Assembly (NCBI RefSeq): GCF_016808335.1
Contig: NC_053153.1
Coordinates: 16,193,033 to 16,257,032, forward strand
From: Panicum virgatum
Lineage: Eukaryota > Streptophyta > Magnoliopsida > Poales > Poaceae
Direction: 5' to 3'
DNA: 64,000 bases
Part shown: piece after piece, positions 1 through 11,100 of the stretch
Layout: each line of letters opens with the position of its first letter
How positions within the stretch are numbered: position 1 is the stretch's first letter
Made by a program: the position numbers and the translations under genes
Notes under the pieces: generated by a model
Database searches by the model: none
The model's input: only the letters and a program-made list of their open reading frames with translations
What the model was told of the DNA's origin: nothing

Positions 1-677
1 GTTAGTTTGAGAGAAATGGTACAGAGTACATTGAACATTTAGTGGTTGCGCTGCTGTGCATGGTATGCATGGTCATTTAATTTTGACAAATATAAATCAT
101 CATTGATTTTAATTTGCAGTGTAGTTTGTGGATGGTATTGGCTGTACTGGGTGTTATACGAGTACTAAACAGAAATTCAATAGAGTAGAGGCCATGGAAG
201 ACTTGAGGGGTGTCAAAGTATGACATGACAATAGTTGGCGGGAAATGCCTATTTTTCAGTAAAATGAGTATGCTTGGGATTTTCTGTAAAATGAATTTAG
301 GATACTTGATTGGGAAAATCAGTAATTGATACTGCAAGTGCTATTGAGTAATTGTAGGAAATTACCTGTGGAGGCCTATCTCAGTCATTACTCTGGATAA
401 TCCTAGAGCTTTGTGATGATGTGTGCTCTTTTTCTGCTGCCTTTTCTGCAGCAACAGCTTCACCTATTTGAACAATGATTATGAGATTCTTATATTTGTC
501 TTCTCATAAACTATCGGACTTCAGGGGCAGCATCCATGGTCACATCATATCTGATGCAAAATTGACATTAACAAAAAGGCATGAAGGAAAATATATTAGT
601 TGGCTTGATGAAGCAAGAAGTGCATAGCATACAATATCTGTAGGCTCGTGACTATGAAGTTTGTGGGATAAACATAC
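1..677. other. No confident gene; possible decayed continuation of the LRR kinase
   Basis: I see no open frame with a recognisable protein here. On the minus strand this is where further exons of the LRR receptor kinase fragment (678-1073) would be expected. A possible acceptor near 555 leads into a short frame that hits a stop within about 15 codons. The kinase domain itself, if it exists, would lie beyond the left edge. Confidence 0.3.
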
Positions 678-1073
678 AGAGGTGAGAGTTGCGGTAACTT
701 CCAAAACCACAGCGGGCTTAAGGAAGGAACAAATGTATTGTTGTTCAGATCACTGTGGTGCGTTAGACGGTGGAAGAATTTGAGGTTAAGCATGTTCAGT
801 GATGGTTTTCAGTTAGCAGAAGAAATCTTTCATAGTGCAGATTGCTTGCACATAATTGAGAAGTTCAATCCCTGATAGATCAGGCAACGGTCCAGTGAGC
901 TGGTTGTTGGCTAAGCTGCTGAAATATACCAGTACGGTCTTAAGTATGACTGAATGTTCCCATACATACAATCACAAATGCAATGGTACTAAACAACTTA
1001 CAGCTCACTTACGTTGGTGAGGTTCTTCGTATTGGAAGGAACTGGCCCAGAGAGAGAATTTCTGTCCAGCCGG
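678..1073 (-). pseudogene. Leucine-rich-repeat receptor-like kinase ectodomain fragment (three LRR exons)
   Basis: Three minus-strand exons join in one frame: 1073-1002 (72 bp), 918-850 (69 bp) and 752-678 (75 bp). They read LDRNSLSGPVPSN, then LANNQLTGPLPDLSG, then DLNNNTF. These are typical LxxNxLxGxxP repeats, and one repeat per roughly 72-bp phase-2 exon is the layout of plant LRR-RLK ectodomains. The spacing resembles the HPCA1/At5g49770-like group, which is family knowledge and not a search result. The intron between exons two and three would need a GC donor at 849-848. No signal peptide, transmembrane segment or kinase domain is visible. The gene is either broken or runs off the left edge with diverged neighbouring exons; I favour a relic. 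Confidence 0.6.
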
Positions 1074-1259
1074 CTGTTCAAACAACATGCAGAGTAGAGG
1101 ATTGTCTGTGAATTTTATACTTGTTACAGCAGTGAAATAAAGCAGGAAATTACGCATAGGAAATAAAACAGGAAATCCGTTTATTTTACCAAAAGGAAAA
1201 CTTACACAGCTTCAAGTGTACTAACGGCATTGTGTCGAGCACCTGCTGGGCGAATATGA

Positions 1260-1830
1260 AGCGGACGTCGAGGTCAAAGCAGCGCAGGTGTGAACACGGG
1301 AGAGATAGGCGCAGTAGTGTCAAGGGCGTCGCTGCAGGTCCACCTCGCGTCTCGCGGACCTGCTTGTCGCCGGCCTGACCGGCTGCTCGTCCGAGCTGCG
1401 CCCAGGGCTGCTTGCCCCGTGGTCGGAAGGTCATGGCGAGCTGGCCGCGCTGCGTTGCCCCGTGGTCGGCAGGCCATGGCGGCTGCGTCTGGCCGCGTGA
1501 CGCCGCGGTCACCTCGCAGCTGGCCGGGCCTCCCCGGCACTGGCTGCCGCCGGTCACCAGCCTGCTGGCCCCCGCGCCGCGCTCTGGCCTCAGCTGATGG
1601 TCGCAGTAGCCACTGGTCCGCCCGTTGGCCACGTGCAGCCGGCCGCTGGGCCGCTTGGTCGTCCGTGGTCGCCGGGCGCTCGCGCGCCTGTAGGAGTGGA
1701 GCGGGGCTGACGAGAGTAGGCGGAGGCGCGTGAAGGGTCGAGGAGGATCGAGTAGGGCGGAGGCCCGCCGGGCGGAGCGGCAGTCGGAAGGCGGCGCGAG
1801 CCTGCTCGCTCCCATGGCCCGTTGGATGGT
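1260..1830. other. GC-rich CpG island, no recognisable product
   Basis: This block of about 570 bp is far more GC- and CpG-rich than its surroundings and opens overlapping frames on both strands (longest minus frame about 209 codons). The predicted peptides are rich in Arg, Pro, Ala and Gly and show no motif. Long frames in several phases at once are expected from high GC alone. It may be an old promoter or first exon, or captured DNA in a transposon. I assign no function. Confidence 0.3.
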
Positions 1831-2309
1831 CCGATAGTACGCTTGTTGTGTTTTCGGGCGACGTGGCTCAACGAGGAGTCAGAGAATGCCCCGATGACGG
1901 ACGCCCTTTCGTGTTTAGAAGACTGCTTCCATCTATGTTCATCATTTCATTCTGGTTTCAAATCAGAAATGATCTTCGAACGACTTGACTTATGGATCGA
2001 GCTGCCGACTAAAAGTCAAGTAATAAGTTTGCTTTGGCTGCTGCAACTTTGTCAAACTTGTAGTTGAGTTATTAACTAAGTTCAATATAATGCAGATCTG
2101 GCTCTCTATATGAAGAAACTGCAGTAAGACAAGAGTAGGATTCTTATTCTGGCAATTAGCCCTTGTACATGCTACTACCGCTGCTAATGTGTATGTTCCT
2201 GTTTTCTTGTACTTCCTGGACTGGAGTAATATAATATGCAATCCACATGGAAGGACCGGGCCAAAATAGTGCCAGCTTCATAGCCTATGGTAATGCACTG
2301 TGATATTTA

Positions 2310-2500
2310 GGATGTGTTTGGTTGGGCTTTCTAACCTTTTGCTTCCACAAAAGTCAAAAGCCAACCAAAGGACCCAAAACTTCTAGGTGCTTTTTGCCCA
2401 AAGTCAGCTTTTTCTACAGTACAAATCCAAAAACAGGAACCTGCTTTCACCTGTTTTGGAGGTGGGCAACTTCAAAGAAATACCCACCTGCCACTCGTTG
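2310..2500. repeat. MITE-like left terminus (GGATGTGTTTGGTTGGG)
   Basis: The sequence starts with GGATGTGTTTGGTTGGG directly after TTA, which is the usual left end and target of Tourist/PIF-type grass MITEs. The first 150 bp has the S-rich, lysine-poor wording common to that repeat class. A matching inverted right end was not found, so the element is truncated or the right limit is misjudged. Confidence 0.3.
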
Positions 2501-2961
2501 TGAAAGAAAGACAATTCATTTATTTTTCCCAAGCCATCTGTTTTTTCCCGAACGACCTTTCTCTTCTTTCTGCTCCCGCCGCTCCTCCCTCGCCGGTCTC
2601 CGCCACCACCTCCCCCGCCACAACTTCTTCTAGATCGGTCTCTACACCTTCACCATCGGCGCCCTCCCCCTTTTCCATCCCCATGAATGAATGCTTGTAT
2701 CTGGAATGCTAATGAAGACAAGAGGTAGCATTAAATTGCATAGTCTAGAGTTTCACAACTAGTGACCATTTTGGATGTGGAAGGCATGTTGATCACTAAT
2801 TGCAAAACCTCATAACATAGACTAAATTCGACTTTTTGATAGTGCATACATATATACGTGGAAGGCAAGAACGTATGCACTTTGCTTTGGGTCAATTAAG
2901 TCCAAATAAGGGAATTTAAGCAATATTATGGAGAGTAGCTACTTTAAGAATTAAAATTGCA

Positions 2962-3324
2962 GCCTAAGGTTGCCTAGACCGAGTGGTCGAAGCTGTCCGG
3001 CGGCACCCCTCAGGTGGAGGGTTCGAGCCCCGTCGGGGACGGATTTACTCCGCCTGAGGGGGAAAAAAAACCCTCGCTGTGCTCCCGAAGTGCTTGGGTT
3101 GCTGGTCCGACACTGGGCTGCGGATTCCGACCCAGTTGAACGGTGCTGCCTGGGGGCTGGTCCGACGCTGGGGGGCGGCAGTTCCGACCCAGTGGAACGG
3201 TGCCGCAGGCCCAAGCCCGGAAAGAGCCGGGGTTCGGGGGGTTTCTCGGCCTGGATCAAAACTGGCCTCTTCTTAATAGAATGCCGCGGGGGCGGTCTTT
3301 CCCCCACCTGGTCGGGTTTTTTTT
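2962..3324 (+). mobile_element. tRNA-derived SINE with perfect 15-bp target-site duplication
   Basis: The insert is flanked by identical copies of AGAATTAAAATTGCA at 2947-2961 and 3325-3339. The head carries an internal RNA polymerase III promoter: an A-box-like segment (TTGCCTAGACCGAGTGGTCGAAG region, about 2969) and a B box GGTTCGAGCCC (about 3021). The 3' end is an oligo-T tract (3317-3324), as in grass SINEs ending in T-runs. The body contains a diverged tandem duplication of about 55-60 bp around a TGGTCCGAC motif (about 3103-3215), which makes this copy (363 bp) longer than classic 120-200 bp grass SINEs. It was mobilised by a LINE reverse transcriptase in trans, as known for this class. 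Confidence 0.85.
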
Positions 3325-3339
3325 AGAATTAAAATTGCA

Positions 3340-4950
3340 ATACAAATGAATATTGGGGGATAACTTTACAATTTGGATTGAGTTGATGTAGCGTACCCAT
3401 GAGAAACTCATTTTCACTAAGAGACACCACCAATTCACTAGAAGAAAAGGTTAGTCTCAATGACACAAGACATATAATGGGCTCCCCCTTAATATGTGCA
3501 TCAAGTACTTAAATTACTTATGAAATGCACTTGATTCAATTAAGGCTCTAGAGGAGGCATAATAAATTTGCAAAAAATGCCAAAGAATACATACCACCAC
3601 CAAGATAGATAGATCACCACACAAATTTTCATTGACATGACCAACATAAGTGAGATTTCAATGATTTGGATGGCCATAATTCTCACTTGATGAAATGTGG
3701 TGAATTTGAGTTCTGATGATCATCCAAGATCCATATTAGGTTCCTAGTTCTTACTTTACTTGAAGAAACTCACATAGAGATCAAAAGGTAAAATTCATGA
3801 AATTTGCAAATTGTGAACTAGGAGTTACCACTCTTTGTTGACAAGGTCTCGGCTAATCGATGGGATGGATCCATGTGCACTTGATGAGCTCTAGCAAGGA
3901 GAAATGACAATGAAAGTCCACTCTTCAATTATTTTCTCCAACTCATTCACTTCCATTTCCAGTAAAGGATTGGGGCATCCGACACTAAACCGGGAACACT
4001 TGATTTATAGAGACCGAGACCTCCTAGAGTGACCATTGAAGCACCCAGAGATTCCTCGGGAACTATCCATCCTCTTTTGATGTCTTCATTTCTCCAATGT
4101 GTGAGACTACTCAACATAAACTTCGAAAGAAACCATTAGTCCCACAAGATAAAGGCTAAACGCCCCCTCAATTGTGCTTACAAGAGTACACAAAGTACAC
4201 TCATGCACATTAACAACATGAGGTCAAGGAAGAAGTTTATACTATTATATTCCAACTGATTTCAAACTCCTTCAAGCTGCTTGCAACCCAAATAGTTTCA
4301 GCTCGTTCCACTTGCTTCCAATTCATTTCAGCTAGTTCCAATAGGTTGCAACTTCCTGCTACTGTTTCTAATAGCCTACAACTGATTTTTGATAACCAAC
4401 TTAGTTCCAACTTAATCTTGTTGTTATAATGCAAATCCAATTCCATTCAGTGGGGTTTTCAGATTCTGTCTTGCTCAGTGCAGGGAGAGCAAATGATATT
4501 GTGCTTAATCTTGTATACTTGGTGGGGGGAAAATTATATCCATCCTAAATTCACATATGGCTTCATGGAAAGATTAGAGAAAGCCCGCGGGAAAGCTAAG
4601 GCGTGAGGCGTCTTCCAACAGAGAGGAGAGAGCCAACCAATGAGCAATGGCATGCGCATAAAAAGATCATGACATGTGCTCAGAAAACCAGTGACAATGA
4701 AAAACCTGATGAAACTAGCAACATATCTTCTCCAATATCGAATCATCGATCTGATCGTACTATCTACCACACATGGCAATTACGTTGCTTTAAGCAAGGT
4801 TTCCAACCATAACCGGCACTCAGCTTTCGACTGGACAAAATCCATCAAAATTTGGCTATCCAAAACCCTAGCAGAGATTAAACCAATGGAGTCATGGAAG
4901 ATCAATGAAATAACCTAGGACATGTTGAAGAGACAGGCAAAATGTGGTGC
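3340..4950. other. Intergenic, no gene recognised
   Basis: AT-rich DNA without a long frame or conserved motif. The part at about 3480-4200 has the feel of degraded retrotransposon DNA, but no terminus or protein remnant was found. The right part runs into the 3' flank of INDH, whose stop codon is at 5151; the 3' UTR probably ends between about 4900 and 5100. Confidence 0.3.
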
Positions 4951-5150
4951 TCGGGGCATTTGACATCGCCCAAAGATATCCAAGCGTTAAAACAGTTGAA
5001 AACTGAGGCCACACATCCATGTAAAAGGCACCAAAGCATTATTTGAGTACAAGTTCCAGTATAGCTACTTGCAAGTTGCAACAACACTCTATTATCAGTA
5101 CGTAGCATAAACGCAAAATAGTTGGACAAGAAACAGGGCGGCCAGTGTTC

Positions 5151-8100
5151 TCAGAGCAAGATTTCTGGGCCCTTTTGTCGCTCATTTGCTAGCTCCTTGA
5201 GCCTCTCAGTCACCTTCTCAGCAACATGTATGTATGCCCATGCCGATGCAGAGTTTGGTGAAGATATGACAATAGGCTTGCCTTCATCTGAACCTGTTCT
5301 GATGCCGATTTCTAGAGGTATCTATTGAAAGAAAAAGTGGGGTAGTGTTGGTCAGATATCATAAGTATATCTACAGATGAACCTAGATAAACTATTATCT
5401 CCAACATTCATCAGATCTAAATCAACTGAATGTCTCCAATATCTCAAGTAGTAATTATTAAAGCAACAGTTGCATGCTCCCCCCAAAAAATCAATATTTC
5501 CTAATAAAAAAAAGATACAGAGCATAGTTGTCATAGCTTTAGAAAGTTTGTGCATCTTCCAATCAATAACGAGATTCACTCACCTCACCAAGTAATTTCA
5601 TATCCATTTCCTCTGCGGTTCTCTTGGCTCCACCTTCCCCGAAAACATACGAATTCTCACCGCATTTTGGACACTTAAAGCAACTCATATTCTCTACTAA
5701 ACCCAAAATCTGACAAAACAACAAACTCAGTTCTGCTGGGAAGACTAGACATATTTTCCATTTTGTTAAATGAAATATGCCCTTTTCAGGTGAATGTGTC
5801 ATGCCTTCAATTGTTGAGATGGTAATATGGTATGCAATTGACTACAAAATAGTATCATGTTGAGTTTGGCAATGAAAGAAATTGAAGAGGAAAGAGAATG
5901 TAGAGTTTTATGTTCAAAATAAAATTGTATCTGCAAATAATATTTAATATGACATGGACAACCAGTTAAGAACTATACAGGAACTTGAACTTTACGGAAC
6001 ATGTTGGCTCCTCTTCTAGCATCAATTAGAGCAATATCTTGAGGAGTTGAAACAATTAAAGCACCTGCAGAAAACACATGTGAAAAATCTCAATTTCTTT
6101 AATATCAAAACCAACATTTGCAACTTCATAGCCAGATGTATATATACCAGATAACCGAAGCCTTTGTGACATTGATAGTTGAGCATCACCAGTGCCTGGA
6201 GGCATATCAACAACAAGAACATCAAGATTTCCCCAAGCTACTCCCCTAGTCATCTTCTCGAGAGCACTCATTACCTGATACCAGGGGAAAAAAAACGTAG
6301 CATTGAGAACATAGTAGAACTTAAACGTGCCAAAAGAACACTTAGAAAATACAAAACCACAGTATCATTTACTACACAAGTACTCTCCCTGATCAATGGA
6401 TTCCAAAATACCAAAAGTAAATGGCCATTACTAGACATAAATAAAGTGCAACAAAGAACTGTTCTGTAAATATTTTGAGCAGTAAGCCTGTAACTAAGAT
6501 AAGTTTGAATTAGTCACTCCCCACATCTATAAGATTTGATTGGGAAAACATCTGTGGCATGGAATGGGGAAAAAAGTTAAAGAAATTGTCCATGTCTAAC
6601 TAACCCCAGACCAGTTTTATTGCCCTAAAGGTACATGGATGGAAAGCAAGACAAGCTGCAACAGCAAGTGTACGGTACATTTCAGTCTATGTTTCTCATG
6701 CGTTAAGGATGCAAAACAAAAGTAAACCAATTTACACGAAAAATGTACAGCAATACAGCAAGAATACTGAAAAGTTAACAGAAGCACATGGAAAGACAAA
6801 CCATAGGACCTCTCCAAACAATTGGCGCATCTTTGTCAACCAGAAAGCCAATAGACATGCATCGCACTCCATGGTTCTCAATTGGAATCATCTTCATGTC
6901 TGTAAACAAAATATAGTCACGAATTCAAATGAACCCACAAGGACATACCATGGTTGCAACAATAAGCAAAATGGCACATTTGTAATTTCTTTTTTTTTAA
7001 ATCCATTTTTTTTCATTGACATGTTAGAATGATAGTGTCCAGAAATTATAATGATACAGAGGGAATCATAAGGTCAGGGTTGTCAGATTAATTGGTAGAC
7101 ATCTTCTGAAAATAATGCAGAATGCTCTTCCAAAAAGCTATATTCAGCTCACGACTCAGGTAATATAGAGCTTGAGACTGATGGATGCAAAATGTTTTGT
7201 CATGTAAATTTAAGAGTACATGGAGTTCAGTTATTGAACTGATTTGGTCAAAATGTGATAAATTTGATTTGCAGTTTCAACTGAACCAAAACTACTGCAA
7301 TGGGCTCAATTATTTAAGTACATGGAGCTATCTGCATATTCTACTCCGTAGTTAACATTTAGGCTAAAGAAAGTAATTTGAATACTAAAAATAAACTAAG
7401 TAAATTGTTTTACTTCACCATATCTGGACACACATAAGCAACCTGGCTGCAGGATGATAAAAGCACACTACAGAACAATAAATAACCACTGACCACAAGT
7501 TTAGAAAACAGACTTCTAGCTGGTTCTTTCAGCATAGAATTAACTTGTGATTTTACTTTAGAAAGGTTACATCAAGTTGACCTTTCTTCCATTTCTCTGG
7601 TATATCTCAGTTCAGATAAATAAAAATTGCAGAAGAGAACTTAACAGCATATTTATTAGTTAGAATACGGAAATGTGACATGCTACCATGATAAAAAAAA
7701 TCAAAAGAAGTACCATAACCTTGTCCACTTTAATATAAAAATATCCATTTTGTCTACTCTATGAGACTATGACTTGTTCTGAAACAGATTTAACTGATAC
7801 CTTCACTTACTTCAGGCTTGGCATGGAGATTCATCATTGTGGGAATCGATGGACCATATATGTCAGCATCTAGTAAACCAACCTTAAGCTTAAACACCTT
7901 GGCAAGTGCTACAGCAATGTTAACTGCACAAAAAATAAAGACCAAGATGAAGGTAAAATGTCCCATGCCATGATGTTTAAGCACGAGCACTGTAAATTCA
8001 CAATCTTTAATTAGATCAACTCATGAAAAAAGTGGGCTTCCCTACGGGTGTGGACTACCAAGAAGAAATATGGCAATCGCTAGCCATCTAGGGATTACAT

Positions 8101-11100
8101 CGTCCAGTAAAGCTGAAATTATGCACCTAAGAAGTTGGCATCTATCCTCCCCAAACACCTGTTGGGGACGCCACCTTCGGGTCGACGACGACGAAGGCGA
8201 AGAGGGAGAACCCGAAGAGCTTGGAGCGAAGCCCGCCAAGCGAAGGCCCGAATCACGTGAAGCCACCCGAAGAGGAGCGAAGAGGCGGCGCCCGCAGCGA
8301 AGGGACGGTGCGCGTGCCGAAGTTGCGAGCAGCGAAGCGATTCCAATGGCCCTATCGGGCGAAGCAGCGAAGACCTTCGGTGGCGAAGAGAAGCGAAGAG
8401 AAGCGGCCCCATTGTCAGAGTCCAGTACGGAATGTACAGTTGTAATTCCACTAAGTTGTGTCAAGTATTGTAACATTGCGCTTTTGCCCAGGGAACATTC
8501 CAAGATGCTAGCGGTTAGGGTTAGTAACGGAATTTTGGCCAGGGAGTAGTTGAGTTTCTGGGCTATAAATACCCCCCCCCCCGTGTAACTGTATAAGACA
8601 CATTGAATACAGTGCAATTACTCTGTTGCTTTGATTTTCGTGCTGCCTTTGTGCTGGTGTCTTCCTTTCACGAGTTCCAGTCTCCCTTCGTCAGGCCTGT
8701 TGTGACCTCTTCGTCCCAGAGAGTGTCTTTCACCAACAGTTTTGGCGCCCACTAGCGGTTCGTCCTCGACACGACCACATGGCAGCAAAGAAGAAACCAA
8801 GCCCCAGCGCTTCGGAGGCCAACGCTTCGACCGAAGCCCAGCCTTCGAACAACATCATCGTCCCAACCAACGCCGACAACGACGACCACGACGAAGACCT
8901 TGAGGACGAAGACCTCGCTGACGGAGGCCTTGATGTCGACCTCCACGACCTCGGCATCTCCGCCGAAGACATCCAAGCCATGAAGAGAATCGACGCACGC
9001 CTCGCGGAGAGGCAACTTCAAGCGCAGCAAGCTCAAGCCGGCACATCCAATGCGGCAGCTGCAATAACAAAGGGAAAAGGGCACCAGCTATCTGCCGAAG
9101 AGTTAGAGGAACAATTCAGCAAATAAAAAGAACAAGAACTTCGCTGCAAGGCAATGCGGCAGACCATCAGAGATCGTTTGGTGATGATGAAGCCCCCTCG
9201 TCAAGACCCAAGATTAGTGCAACAAGTGCCTCAGCCTCAAGGGCTTCGCAGGCAACCCCCCTTCATCGAAGACCAGTACTCCGATGAAGAGGAAGGCGAG
9301 TACGTGATACCAAACCAGCTTCGCCCACAACACCATTACCCACAACAAAACCCCACCACCCCCCTCTCCGTAGAATTCGAAGAGATCCCGTGGCCTCCAC
9401 GTTTCAACCCAACCATCCTCCCACAGTTCGATGGGGACTCTGATCCAAAAGATTTCCTCCTCAAGTACGAAGCAGCCATCGAAGCGTCCGTAGGTGGCGC
9501 GGCTTGCAAAGTAAAAGCATTCGTCCTCTCGCTGAAGGGACTCGCTCAACATTGGTACTCCAATCTCCCGGCTGGACACATCCAGACTTGGGACCAGCTC
9601 CGAAGAGAGCTCACCGCTGCCTTCAGAGCGCCGAAGCCTGAAGAAGTCAATTCTTGCGCCTTCCACAACTTAAAGCAGGGTGGCGCTTCGCTGCAAGAAT
9701 ATCTGCACAGTCTCGTCAAGCTTCGCGCAAGGGCTCCAAATGTAGATGAGAAGACAATCATCGATGCAGCAATCGCTGGCTTGAGTCTCGGCCCATGCGG
9801 AGAGTACCTCGAACGCCGCAGGCCGAAGACTCTGAGCAAGCTCTTCGAAATTATGCAAGAGTACTATGTATCTGACAAAGGGAAGCGTCGGAGAATCGAA
9901 GAAATGAATGCAAACAGGGGGCGTAATCGCGACCGACCGAACCAGCATCAGACCGAGCAAACAAAAACAGCGAAGGCTGTGAACACGGTCTCCGGTGACG
10001 AAGCCCGCGACTCCCGGCCTCAGAACAACAGAGGAGGGAGGAGCGACCGAAGCAACTCCAATAGAGGCCAGAGGGAAAACTCCGACCAAAAGCAAAAAGT
10101 ACCCTACTGCTGCATTCATGGCAGAGACAAAGGTCATTGGACCAATGAGTGCCCCCTCATCAAGGAGAAAAAAGAAGAGTTGGAGCGAGCCACAAACACC
10201 GAGCAGCCGCCGAAGCCCGTCAATTCTACCCACACAAACCAGCCGCAAGGTCCGCCTTCGCAAATTCACTGGCAGCCTTCGCATCAGCCACATTGGACTT
10301 CGGCATACCCCACCCTCTCACCATCCTTCCCAACATTCCACTACAACCCCACATATACCCCTCCAGCCCTACCAACGCCTTCGGCTCCACATTTTCCACA
10401 AATCCAAAAACCCTTCGGCGCAACATCAAGGGTGGCGCCCACAACCCCAGCCACAAACATCCAATTACCTCCCTCCACCTCCGAAGCTAGAACCCGGCAC
10501 AATCCCAGAGAGAGCCAGTGATCCAGTCGGAGGCACGGTGAATGTCATCAACGCCATCTCCGGCAGATCAAACGAGCCAGTGCATGAGACGAAGCGTCAG
10601 AGGAAAGAATACATCCGCACAGTCTCGCACGTCTGCGAAGAGAAACATTTCCGCACACCTTGGTCCCACATCCCAATTACCTTCTCCGAAGCCGATCTGA
10701 GGCTTCAACATTACCCGCACAATGATCCCCTCGTCGTTCGAGCAAACATTGGAAGAAACTCCGTACACTTCGCGGGAAACGACGTGGGTCGGATCCTCGT
10801 GGACAACGGCAGCTCCGCAGATGTCCTCACCTGGCAGTGTTTTGTCAAAATGGTGTTCACAGAGAAGAACCTGCACAAGTCTCAGTACCCACTTATTGGT
10901 TTTGGGGGCAAAAGAATCGAAGCCCTAGGCAAGATAGAGCTAAACGTGACTTTCAGCGAAGGTAACACCCAGAGAACTGAGGTCATAACCTTCGATGTGG
11001 TGGACATCGCCTACCCATAAACGCCATCTTCGGCCGCAATAGCATCATCAAGTTTGCGGTAGTCATCAACCAAGCCTACCTATGCATAAAAATTCCAACA

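Noticed and set aside
1186..1815. 209-codon minus frame and 147-codon plus frame
   Set aside because: Overlapping frames in a CpG-rich block, no motif, no matching splice context; expected from composition.
2965..3040. Possible tRNA gene (A box and B box)
   Set aside because: The motifs belong to the SINE head; the sequence does not fold into a full cloverleaf with acceptor stem, and target duplications show an insertion.
9214..10293. Minus-strand frames of 150-207 codons across gag
   Set aside because: Shadows of the plus-strand gag frame; no motif.
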